Below, one piece after another: positions 1 through 6,259 of a stretch of DNA of 8,410 nt (position 1 is its first letter; each line of letters begins with the position of its first letter). The DNA comes from Nitrospiraceae bacterium (GTDB taxonomy: Bacteria; Nitrospirota; Nitrospiria; Nitrospirales; UBA8639), in NCBI GenBank assembly GCA_003523945.1, contig DOFS01000301.1, forward strand, positions 1 to 8,410. The letters are read 5' to 3'. Position numbers and translations under genes: made by a program. Under the pieces are notes generated by a model that was not told the DNA's origin, did no database searches, and was given only the letters and a program-made list of their open reading frames with translations.

Positions 1-1221
1 ATAGGCCGCATAACTGCGCACTTCTTTGAGTTGTTGTTGTGATGCAAAGAGCAAAGAAATGGGACCATACTTCGACACCAGATTTGCGATGACCTTGTCT
101 TGCAAAGCCGAGCGACCGTCATTGGTCGGCCCGCTATCGGCATGCACCAGCGTATTCCGCCCCCGGTCCGCAACCAAATAACAATTTCTGGGGAGTTCCA
201 CATCACACGGATCTTCGCCAAAAAACGGCACCGACACCACCTGCGCGTCACCCACCCGCCAACTTTCTCCATGCGCAAGCTCTGTGACCTGCGAAAACCC
301 TAATTCCCTCAGAAGGGACAGATAATCATAATGCAGCGCTTTGCGGTTGCGTCGACTCGGCACAAAGATCGGCACGTCCTTGGGCAAATGGTACAAAGTG
401 CGAGGATCGACATGGTCGTCATGATCGTGGGTGAGAAAAATTCCAGCCGGGCGCGGCAGGAGATTGGCCCATAGAGAAGGAACTGGCGATTCCGCGAACC
501 AAGGCATGAGCCAGGGGTCAAACCATAAAAAACTATCCTGGTGTCGGTACATCAAAGCCGCATGCCCCAGATGCACCACATCCTGATCCCTCGTGACCTT
601 CCGCCAGTGTGCCTCAATGGAGGTGTTTGGAGCGATGGCCAGACAATCATGGTCTTTCAAGAGGGTAAAGAACTGCGCCAATTGACGCTCGAGGTCTCGC
701 CCGCCGGCCTGGACGATTGTCTGAATCTCACCCATCGTATGTCGGCCCGTGAGAAAACCGAGGAAATGCCCCACGTTCGCCCCGATTGGACGCTCAAACC
801 CGAACGGGATGGCCTGGCGCGCCACGGAATTAAAAATTCGCAATCCCCCATATGTCATCTTGGCCGAGGCCGCGGAATTTTTGGGATAGGTCCAGTGAAA
901 GGTTCCATCGGAGTTGCGTCCGCATTGAATATGTCGTTGTAACGGAGGACGGCTTTGGACCACTTCCGCATAGGCGTCCTCAAGACGACGGGATAATTGA
1001 GGGTCATCGACGGAAGTCCGTTTGGCCATGATGTCGCTGATGGCGGTTTCGATGCCGCTCATCATGATCCCATGCACCTGATGAAGGCTGCTGACCACCT
1101 CAGGGTCAATGCCACCTAGAAACGGGAAGGGGCCTGGCGGGTCGGCACTCTCCAGCTGAACCCAGACCCAGGGATACAGTCCGACGTGCTGCGTGGGATC
1201 AATGCTCGTCCAGGGATTCAT
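1..1221 (-). CDS. MBL-fold metallohydrolase, 3' end off the window
   Basis: An open frame reads uninterrupted from an ATG at 1221-1219 to position 1, giving 407 residues with no stop, so the C-terminus lies outside the window. An in-frame TAG lies upstream and no other start codon occurs between it and this ATG; no good Shine-Dalgarno is visible. The metallo-beta-lactamase motif HxHxDH is present as THDHDDHVD (H265, H267, D269, H270). Before it, HLGHAALMY and FLWFDPWL (about 217-238) match the first strands of UlaG-like MBL proteins. After it, LVHADSG (D362) fits the later metal-ligand Asp. About 215 residues precede the MBL domain, which is long for the family. Residues 145-197 (PIGANVGHFLGFLTGRHTMG onward) resemble a small winged-helix or PqqD-like domain. 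The substrate is unknown. The hydrolase fold is clear; the N-terminal domain assignment is inference. Confidence 0.88.
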   Translation of the reverse strand, partial: MNPWTSIDPTQHVGLYPWVWVQLESADPPGPFPFLGGIDPEVVSSLHQVHGIMMSGIETAISDIMAKRTSVDDPQLSRRLEDAYAEVVQSRPPLQRHIQCGRNSDGTFHWTYPKNSAASAKMTYGGLRIFNSVARQAIPFGFERPIGANVGHFLGFLTGRHTMGEIQTIVQAGGRDLERQLAQFFTLLKDHDCLAIAPNTSIEAHWRKVTRDQDVVHLGHAALMYRHQDSFLWFDPWLMPWFAESPVPSLWANLLPRPAGIFLTHDHDDHVDPRTLYHLPKDVPIFVPSRRNRKALHYDYLSLLRELGFSQVTELAHGESWRVGDAQVVSVPFFGEDPCDVELPRNCYLVADRGRNTLVHADSGPTNDGRSALQDKVIANLVSKYGPISLLFASQQQLKEVRSYAAY

Positions 1222-1370
1222 ATTAAAGTGAGATGGAGAAAAAACTCTTTTGAATGTTGTGAAAGGAAGGAACCCCGATGGTTCGACCCTTCCCTAATGA
1301 AGCGGTTGAATAATTCCAATATTTTGCCTGTTGATCCACATGTGGATCCCAAAGAGCCATACAAAAAACG
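1222..1370. other. Intergenic region upstream of the MBL gene
   Basis: About 150 bases upstream of the MBL gene. I see no credible coding region: the open frames across it on both strands are short and match no family I recognise. It holds the perfect palindrome listed separately, and any promoter for the MBL gene should lie here or in the adjacent repeat element. No clear -35/-10 pair was recognised. Confidence 0.5.
1333..1348. promoter_or_regulatory. 16-bp perfect palindrome, possible operator
   Basis: GATCCACATGTGGATC is perfectly self-complementary, centred between 1340 and 1341. It lies about 112 bp upstream of the MBL start codon. Symmetric sites of this length often bind dimeric regulators, but no second copy or known consensus was found in the window, so the operator role is only a suggestion. 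Confidence 0.3.
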
Positions 1371-1520
1371 AGAGGTGTTCAAAAAAGTCCGTCCAATCCT
1401 GCCTTGAGTTACACCAAAGGGAAGGCCCCAGCGAATTTGACGGTCGGAGCGTACGAAAGAGTATGGTGAGCATGGCCTAGGCCCGAGATCGCCGTTGACG
1501 GCCTTTTTCAACACTCCTCT
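1371..1520. repeat. MITE/REP-like element with imperfect terminal inverted repeats
   Basis: The left end (1371-1395) reads AGAGG TGTTC AAAAAAG TCCGTCCA. The complement of the right end (1496-1520) reads AGAGGAG TGTTG AAAAAG GCCGTCA. The two arms pair over about 22 positions with a few mismatches and gaps. Between them lie a GGCCTAGGCC palindrome (1474-1483) and a GCCG-TTGA-CGGC hairpin (1491-1502) followed by five Ts on the plus strand. The element carries no gene and ends one base before the VOC gene's stop codon. Short elements with TTGAAAAAG-type ends are, as I recall, common between genes in Nitrospira-type genomes; copy number cannot be tested here. Confidence 0.55.
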
Positions 1521-1521
1521 A

Positions 1522-1929
1522 TTAAAGGTGGACTGAGGGTTCAAATAACACCTGAATCGTATTTGAATCCGGATCAGAGAGATAAAACGAATAACTCCCA
1601 TCACGATGTTGCTTCAAAGGCTTCACAATCGTGAGGCCCTGTTTCGTGGCTTCCGAAAACATCGCATCCACACTTGCCGGGGAATCCATTAAAAATCCCA
1701 AATGATCCAAAGGGTGAACGCGAGAAAGATTGAATTGACTCAACTCGTCTGAAGACACTTGATGTAGCGCGAGGTTATCATAGCCCGTACTGAGATAGAC
1801 ATTGTCGGAGTCGGGCTGCCAAACGACTTTCATATCAAAAAGACGTTCATAAAACTGCCGGGAAACCTGAACATCCCGCACACGTAGAGCCAAATGTCGA
1901 AGGCCACGGGTTTTCTTTTTTTCCTGCAT
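1522..1929 (-). CDS. VOC/glyoxalase-fold family protein
   Basis: This 135-residue protein is a single vicinal-oxygen-chelate domain built from two beta-alpha-beta-beta-beta halves. The first half opens with RHLALRVRDVQVSRQFYERL (residues 11-30), the second with LDHLGFLMDSPASVDAMF (74-91), and the fold closes with SFYLSDPDSNTIQVLFEP (114-131). Likely metal ligands are H12, H56 (LALHQ), H76 and E130, the usual four VOC positions. The family includes glyoxalases, ring-cleaving dioxygenases and resistance proteins; the sequence does not say which. I chose the ATG at 1929 (MQEKKKTRGLRH) because the domain begins right after it. The longer frame to 2049 adds 40 residues with no family resemblance. 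The start has only a weak GGAACAGG ahead of it. The gene is followed directly by the inverted-repeat element. Confidence 0.85.
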   Translation of the reverse strand: MQEKKKTRGLRHLALRVRDVQVSRQFYERLFDMKVVWQPDSDNVYLSTGYDNLALHQVSSDELSQFNLSRVHPLDHLGFLMDSPASVDAMFSEATKQGLTIVKPLKQHRDGSYSFYLSDPDSNTIQVLFEPSVHL

Positions 1930-2148
1930 GCCTGTTCCACAAGTGATAAAGGATGAGACTGCTTCACGCACGCCCGATTTTCTCAGAGAGGCATCATACC
2001 CAGGACCCCGGGATGGGGCAAGTTGCTGAAGTGATGGCAAAGATGCCAAGGGTCTGTTGAAGATCTCAACATGAAAGGTATTTCTTTAGGATCAACCCCG
2101 ACGAATTCCCCGGCCCATTATGAATACAAGAGGGGGTGGTCAACGATT

Positions 2149-2170
2149 CGTCCTGACGGCAGGCAGGACG
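2149..2170. repeat. GC-rich stem-loop
   Basis: CGTCCTG (2149-2155) and CAGGACG (2164-2170) form a perfect 7-bp stem with an 8-base loop. An alternative smaller hairpin, CCTG-acgg-CAGG (2152-2163), competes with it. A GC-rich run (CGGGCCCCGG) follows, but no T-tract, so it is not an ordinary terminator. Its role is unknown. Confidence 0.4.
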
Positions 2171-2309
2171 CGGGCCCCGGCCGTGTCTCGGTGGAGCCTC
2201 CTCGTTCAATCTCCCGATCTAAACCTTTGACGTAGGATTCAAGGTCAAGGGAAATTATGGTATTTTAGGAATGGACTAATTAAACATTTGTTCATCTGTC
2301 ATGAAGTGC

Positions 2310-2320
2310 GGAAGGAAAGG
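2310..2320 (+). promoter_or_regulatory. Ribosome binding site that sets the SUMF1-like start
   Basis: GGAAGGAAAGG lies directly before the ATG at 2321. It favours that start over the upstream TTG (2288) and GTG (2306), which have no comparable purine run. A second purine run, AGGAAGG, precedes the ATG at 2333, which remains a possible alternative. Confidence 0.5.
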
Positions 2321-3184
2321 ATGGTAGGAAGGATGCGGAATCAACGGATAGGGTATATAAGGGTAGGGGCGTGCCTACTGCTCGTCGCGGCAATTTCCGG
2401 TACGGTGAGCGCTTCTGAGCCCCCCCAAGAGATCATCGGGAAAGACGGCGTTCCCATGGTTTTGATTCCTGAAGGAATCTTTCCCATGGGCGTCCCGAAG
2501 GCAGCCCGGGATGGGGGGATGGACGAACGGCCGAATCATGACGTGTTTGTGGATACGTTTTATATGGATAAGTATGAACTCACCAATGGCCGGTATCTTC
2601 AATTCGTGACCGAAACCGGTCACCGCACTCCGCAACATCCTACTGATCAAACAAAAGGACTGTGGAAAGGGAATATGATGCCCGAGTCGATCACCGACCT
2701 GCCAGTCATCAATGTGGACTGGAAGGATGCGGAAGCCTACTGCCACTGGGCCGGGAAACGCCTTCCCACCGAAGCCGAGTGGGAAAAAGCGGCCAAAGGA
2801 CCGAACGACTGGCGCTTTCCCTGGGGTGACGTCGAACCCACGATGGAACATTTGAATTTCAATCAATCCTGGCGCGGAGAAGCCACGTTGACCCAGGTGG
2901 GTATTTATGAAAAAGGAAAAAGCCCCTATGGCGTCTATGATGTGGCGGGTAATGTCTGGGAATGGGTGGCTGATTGGTACGAGGCAGACTATTACGCCAA
3001 AAGTCCCGCCCGGAACCCTAAAGGGCCCGAAACCGGCACGTACAAAGTTTTGCGGAGCTCAGGCTGGCAAGGGGAAACTCCCCAGGTGCGAATCTTTACG
3101 AGGATCAAAAGTATTCCGACGGACCGCAATAATTCCACCGGGTTTCGATGCGCTCAAGATGTCCCTGCTCCATCGACCCCTTAA
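2321..3184 (+). CDS. Exported formylglycine-generating-enzyme-like (SUMF1-fold) protein
   Basis: The 287-residue product begins with a signal peptide: basic MVGRMRNQRIGYIR, hydrophobic VGACLLLVAAISGTV, and a likely cleavage at VSA-S near residue 31. It is therefore probably periplasmic. The rest is one FGE-sulfatase domain: VPMVLIPEGIFPMG (44-57), VDTFYMDKYELTNGRYLQF (77-95), VINVDWKDAEAYCHWAGKRL (129-148) leading into PTEAEWEKAA, YGVYDVAGNVWEWVADWY (203-220), and terminal TGFRCA (273-278). In true formylglycine-generating enzymes the strand before GFRCA carries two catalytic cysteines. Here that stretch is LRSSGWQGETPQVRIFTR and has none, so sulfatase maturation by the usual chemistry is unlikely. 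Many relatives of this kind are structural or binding proteins. No sulfatase gene is nearby. The HemD-like gene starts 27 bp downstream, suggesting co-transcription. Confidence 0.88.
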   Translation: MVGRMRNQRIGYIRVGACLLLVAAISGTVSASEPPQEIIGKDGVPMVLIPEGIFPMGVPKAARDGGMDERPNHDVFVDTFYMDKYELTNGRYLQFVTETGHRTPQHPTDQTKGLWKGNMMPESITDLPVINVDWKDAEAYCHWAGKRLPTEAEWEKAAKGPNDWRFPWGDVEPTMEHLNFNQSWRGEATLTQVGIYEKGKSPYGVYDVAGNVWEWVADWYEADYYAKSPARNPKGPETGTYKVLRSSGWQGETPQVRIFTRIKSIPTDRNNSTGFRCAQDVPAPSTP

Positions 3185-3211
3185 ACCTTCTACCCCTCTG
3201 AAGGTGCTTCT

Positions 3212-4096
3212 ATGAGCGGTGAACAATCTAAAGCCGGCTTTCAAGGACTCCGGATCGGCGCTCTTGAAAGCCGGATGGCTACGGAGATGGAACGGATGAT
3301 TATCCGGCATGGAGGCGTGCCGGTCGTCGCCCCATCGATGAGGGAACTCCCGCTATCGGACAATCCTCAAGCGCTTGACTGTGGGGATGCACTACTGGCA
3401 GGACAGATTGACATGGTTGTCCTGCTCACCGGCGTGGGATTTCGTACCCTCCTGGACGTTGTTCAGACCCGGTATGCTCTTGAGACAATCACCGCCGCCT
3501 TGCGCAACACGGTGCTCGTCGTGCGAGGTCCCAAACCAACCATGGTGTTAAAAGAACTTGGGCTTCAACCGAACATTCTGGTCCCCGAACCCAATACCTG
3601 GAGAGATACTCTTGAGGCCTTGGATGCATCCTACCCGGATGGGCTGCAGGGCTTACGGATCGCGGTTCAGGAATACGGGGTCAGTAACCCGGAATTTTTA
3701 GCAGGACTAAGGAAGAGAGGAGCAAAAGTCCGACCGGTCCCGGTCTATCGGTGGACCTTACCCGATGATCTGGCACCGCTGAAACATCTGCTTCAAGAAG
3801 TCATGGATGGGGTCCTACCGGTTTTGTTGATCACCAACGCCATTCAGGTTGAACATCTCGTCAAAGTATTGGAAAAGGACGAAAAAGTTAACCTATTTCG
3901 AAAAGCACTTCACCGCATGATGGTCGCCTCTATCGGCAATGTCGCGAGCGAACGGTTACGTCACTATGGATTCCCCGTCGACCTCGAACCCTCCCACCCC
4001 AAAATGGGGATCCTGGTCAAAGAAGCCTCCCAAGCCGTTCACACAATCCTGGCCACAAAGAACACTCCGCCCATGAGGGAACCACCCTCGCCCTGA
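3212..4096 (+). CDS. Uroporphyrinogen-III synthase (HemD)-like protein
   Basis: The 294-residue length and two-lobed pattern match the HemD family, which closes and inverts ring D of hydroxymethylbilane in cytosolic tetrapyrrole synthesis. Lobe one starts with GLRIGALESRMATEMERMI (12-30) and continues with MVVLLTGVGFRTLLDVV (68-84). Lobe two starts with GLRIAVQEYGVSNPEFLAGL (147-166). LLITNAIQVEHLV (205-217) and VASIGNVASERLRHYGFPV (238-256) correspond to the family's second conserved segment. In that segment the usual G-P-x-T is replaced by G-N-V-A, losing a threonine that matters in characterised enzymes, so activity is uncertain. Overall sequence conservation in this family is low. The ATG follows GAAGGTG by about 6 bases. 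It is probably co-transcribed with the SUMF1-like gene; no other heme gene is in the window. Confidence 0.78.
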   Translation: MSGEQSKAGFQGLRIGALESRMATEMERMIIRHGGVPVVAPSMRELPLSDNPQALDCGDALLAGQIDMVVLLTGVGFRTLLDVVQTRYALETITAALRNTVLVVRGPKPTMVLKELGLQPNILVPEPNTWRDTLEALDASYPDGLQGLRIAVQEYGVSNPEFLAGLRKRGAKVRPVPVYRWTLPDDLAPLKHLLQEVMDGVLPVLLITNAIQVEHLVKVLEKDEKVNLFRKALHRMMVASIGNVASERLRHYGFPVDLEPSHPKMGILVKEASQAVHTILATKNTPPMREPPSP

Positions 4097-4608
4097 TCCT
4101 TATAGAACACATCGGTTCCTCACTCTTCTTATAACTGCTTACCTGTTTCCATTACCTCCCGATTGGTTCAAAGCCAAATCCACCTTAGTTTCAAACACAT
4201 TCCCCTAACTGAAATGTTTAGACATGATAGCTGCCGGGTTCCCGCCCGGCGGCTGAGGTCCTTTTGTTACGGCAAAAGGAACCAAAACCAGTGACTTCCC
4301 GTCCGGCCTCATTAAGATGGGACGGACGCGAGCCTGGAGGGGGGCCTAACTCGCTGCGCTCAAACAAAGCCCGCCGGTTCATGAGAGCGTTCCACCCAAG
4401 GACCGGACGGAAGTCGTCAGTCAGCGGGAAGGAGGGCGGACAGACAAAGAAGACTTGGGAAATTAATTGTTATCACAATCATTCATGAAGCCGGCTGAGG
4501 TGCATTATGCGGTTTGGGTATCGAAGCACAGCTGTCTGTTCCCATGCAAAGACGCCCCAGAATCCAGTTGTTATTACAAAACAATGAAGAATGGGCCGGA
4601 AGCCGGTA
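4097..4608. other. Intergenic region between convergent genes
   Basis: About 510 bases lie between the HemD-like gene (plus) and the hydrolase gene (minus), which converge here. The middle part (4233-4418) is a repeat-type element described separately. The flanks 4097-4232 and 4419-4608 show no family-like open frame and no convincing terminator with a T-tract. A small CCGG-aag-CCGG hairpin (4596-4606) just past the hydrolase stop is too weak to call. Confidence 0.5.
4233..4418. repeat. Interspersed repeat-type element with nested hairpins
   Basis: Three nested structures are visible. GCCGGG/CCCGGC (4233-4238 with 4245-4250) forms a GC-rich hairpin. CCTTTTG/CAAAAGG (4260-4266 with 4273-4279) forms a second one, followed by AACCAAAACC. 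An inverted repeat then brackets the rest: GTGACTTCCCGTCCGG (4291-4306) against CCGGACGGAAGTCGTC (4403-4418), pairing over about 14 positions. The interior contains CTCGCTGCGCTCAAACAAAG. This order (GC hairpin, Cttttg...caaaagg hairpin, CTCGCTGCGCTCA) recalls a family of intergenic elements I associate with many proteobacterial and Nitrospira-type genomes. An open frame across it (4264-4488) is almost certainly not a gene. Copy number cannot be checked from this window. Confidence 0.55.
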
Positions 4609-5139
4609 TTACGCGGTCAGTTCTTGATACAGGGCCCAACCCTCCGGCCACTCCCCAAGCCCACTTTCCGAGTTGATGTGCCCTGCTGGTCCGATATTCA
4701 CAAAACGGCTACCCCATCCCGACGCGCAGGAACGGGCAAACTCAAGACTCCCGTAAGGGTCGTTGGAACTGGCCACCACGATGCTGGGAAACCCAAACGA
4801 TTGCAAAGGCACCGGAGAAAATCCTCTTGCCTCTAAGGGAAAACCGACGCCTTCCGGATTGGGTGGCGCCACCAGCAACGCTCCTTTAATAGTTAGGCTG
4901 GTACGTGCCGCCCAATGCGCCAGGCAGAGACACCCCAAGCTATGCGCAATAAGGATGGGACTCTTGCTGATTTTTGCTACGGCTTCTTCAAGCACATTCA
5001 CCCACTCATGACAGACAGGGTTTTCCCAATCTCGTTGTTTTACACGAACAAATTCCGCGTTCGCGGACTCCCACCGTGTTTGCCAATGGACATGATCAGA
5101 GTTGCCGATACCCGGAAGAATGAGAGTAGGGGGATTCAT
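4609..5139 (-). CDS. RBBP9/YdeN-like alpha/beta serine hydrolase
   Basis: The 176-residue length and compact alpha/beta fold fit the RBBP9/YdeN family of small serine hydrolases. The N-terminal PTLILPGIGNSDHVHWQTRW (4-23) matches the family's opening strand and oxyanion loop plus its HWQ signature. The nucleophile is S67 in IAHSLGC, the acid is probably D127 in VVASSNDPYG, and the base H154 in GPAGHIN, so the triad is intact and activity is likely. No signal peptide is seen, so it should act in the cytosol; the substrate is unknown. The ATG overlaps the TGA of the upstream gene as ATGA. The only strong purine run, GGAGG, lies 16 bases before the ATG inside that gene's final codons. Translation therefore probably depends on coupling to the upstream gene. 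Confidence 0.88.
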   Translation of the reverse strand: MNPPTLILPGIGNSDHVHWQTRWESANAEFVRVKQRDWENPVCHEWVNVLEEAVAKISKSPILIAHSLGCLCLAHWAARTSLTIKGALLVAPPNPEGVGFPLEARGFSPVPLQSFGFPSIVVASSNDPYGSLEFARSCASGWGSRFVNIGPAGHINSESGLGEWPEGWALYQELTA

Positions 5140-6181
5140 AATAGGAATTCTTTTACCTCCTTAAATGGCTTAGGGTAACCTCGGATGTTCTGAAAATGAG
5201 ATGGGTGGAGGTAAAAGTCGCCCTCGAAGTGTGGGCTAAAAACCCACACCTCTGAAGGCACTAAAATCAGACCACAGATATTAGAAAAATTGTTAGGACG
5301 GAAAAGACCATTTGGCTGCCGAAAACTCTCCCAACCCCTTACCCTATGCAACCCTTCACACTCATCACCATAGAGCGCATCAGGCATTGTCTTGTCTGCA
5401 AACCCGAAGTGAACCGATTGCATAACGAGTAAATGCGCCTGCGTGGGGGATACGGGTCGGATCAGGCTTTTTCTTAACTTCTTGAGGAGACGTTCGATGC
5501 TTTTACGAAAGGCGGCTGTATCTATGGTTTCCATTAAATCGCCCTCGGTCCCCATCATAGAAATTATTCCAGGATAAATATCGGGTTCATTGCTACGCTT
5601 CTCCGAAAAGGAGAACTGTACCAGGGTCGTTCCTTTCTGTTCCCAAGAATACTGTGGCTCTCTCAAAAGGGTATCTAAGGTCGTCACAGGAGAAAATTGG
5701 TCAATAGATCTCTTCAGAAAAGCAAAGAACGGATTCAAATCCTGACGCGTAAAATGGGCAGAAATCCCGAAGTTGATGAACCACGGGTTCGCCATGCCAG
5801 AGAGGTGACTTTGACACTCCCGTTCGAAAAGAAGCTGTGTTTGTTCATTCGTAACATTTTGAAGCCGCTTTACTTGGATATCAAAACTAACACCATGTAA
5901 GAGAAAACGAAAATCTGGGGGGTTCTGAGTCTCTGGCGGCTCATATTGCAAAAGCTGCACATCTTGGTTACGGCGGAGCATCTGACAAATCCAGACTTTA
6001 AACAGAAAGTCCCGTGCTTTTTCAGGATCGGATTGGGTACAAAAGTTTTGTACAAGTTGGTAAAATCCAATGCATTTAGATCATTAAGGATATTGTTGAG
6101 GTCCTTGATGCGATCAGGATTTTCAAAATACCAGGGATAAATTCTCATATTCTTGAGGATATTAGGCCGAAAATCTGTCAT
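5136..6181 (-). pseudogene. Frameshifted gene with PD-(D/E)xK nuclease-like core
   Basis: Two overlapping frames on the minus strand look like one gene broken by a one-base deletion. Frame A starts at the ATG at 6181 and runs MTDFRPNILKNMRIYPWYFE, continuing to NALDF (residue 40). Frame B is open from 6080 and continues as YQLVQNFCTQSDPEKARDFL, then to the stop at 5136. Adding one T to the TTTT run at 6062-6065 joins them into about 348 residues. Past the junction, frame A ends in low-quality sequence. The core has a helix (ARDFLFKVWICQMLRR), a strand, then PPDFRF and FDIQVKRL. That fits the PD-(D/E)xK nuclease arrangement with a QxK variant as in Mrr-type enzymes, with D and K in place; this is inference from pattern. 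The C-terminal region (FRPNNFSNICGLILVPSEVW) is unassigned. It is AT-richer by eye than neighbouring genes. The shift could also be a sequencing error. Confidence 0.6.
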
Positions 6182-6239
6182 AGATTCTACCCAGTGATTT
6201 AAAACTGCCCTCTCTCAGCATAACCACTTCTTCCTCTTT

Positions 6240-6255
6240 GACCACCACCGTGGTC
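6240..6255. repeat. Perfect 6-bp stem-loop after the methyltransferase gene
   Basis: GACCAC (6240-6245) and GTGGTC (6250-6255) pair perfectly around a four-base loop, beginning 4 bases past the minus-strand stop codon at 6260. No T-tract follows on the minus strand. It may stabilise the mRNA end or weakly terminate, but is not a canonical terminator. Confidence 0.35.
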
Positions 6256-6259
6256 GCCT

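Larger units (their letters stand above)
1930..2320. other. Divergent intergenic region between the VOC and SUMF1-like genes
   Basis: About 390 bases with genes pointing away on both sides, so promoters for both are expected here. Visible structures are the TGTTGA/TCAACA dyad (2055-2071) and the GC-rich hairpin at 2149-2170. A TTGACG hexamer at 2227 resembles a -35 box, but the nearest TAT-rich -10 candidates (2256-2266) are too far away. No gene is supported. Confidence 0.5.

Noticed and set aside
541..942. 133-residue plus-strand open frame
   Set aside because: It lies antisense to the MBL gene, whose frame is uninterrupted and carries a clear HxHxDH motif. The plus-strand translation has no family-like pattern.
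1491..1506. GCCG-TTGA-CGGC hairpin plus T-run as a terminator
   Set aside because: It has terminator polarity only on the plus strand, where no gene ends here. The stem is only four pairs, and it is better explained as part of the inverted-repeat element.
1218..1604. 128-residue minus-strand open frame across the gap and repeat element
   Set aside because: It overlaps the VOC gene's 3' end in another frame and spans the inverted-repeat element. It has no recognisable domain.
1930..2049. N-terminal extension of the VOC protein
   Set aside because: These 40 residues have no VOC similarity, and the domain starts right after the internal ATG at 1929.
2227..2266. Sigma-70 promoter for the SUMF1-like gene
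   Set aside because: TTGACG is a good -35 box, but the nearest -10-like hexamers lie 23 or more bases away. The correctly spaced pair TTCAAG/TATTTT is too weak to call.
4264..4488. 74-residue plus-strand open frame
   Set aside because: It is a read-through of the repeat-type element; such elements commonly produce false hypothetical proteins.
5870..6045. Programmed -1 frameshift at the A-run (CTG AAA AAG) in the nuclease-like gene
   Set aside because: The site lacks a full X XXY YYZ heptamer, because the preceding base is G. No downstream stimulatory structure was seen, and the reading looks more protein-like if the shift occurs earlier at the T-run near 6062.
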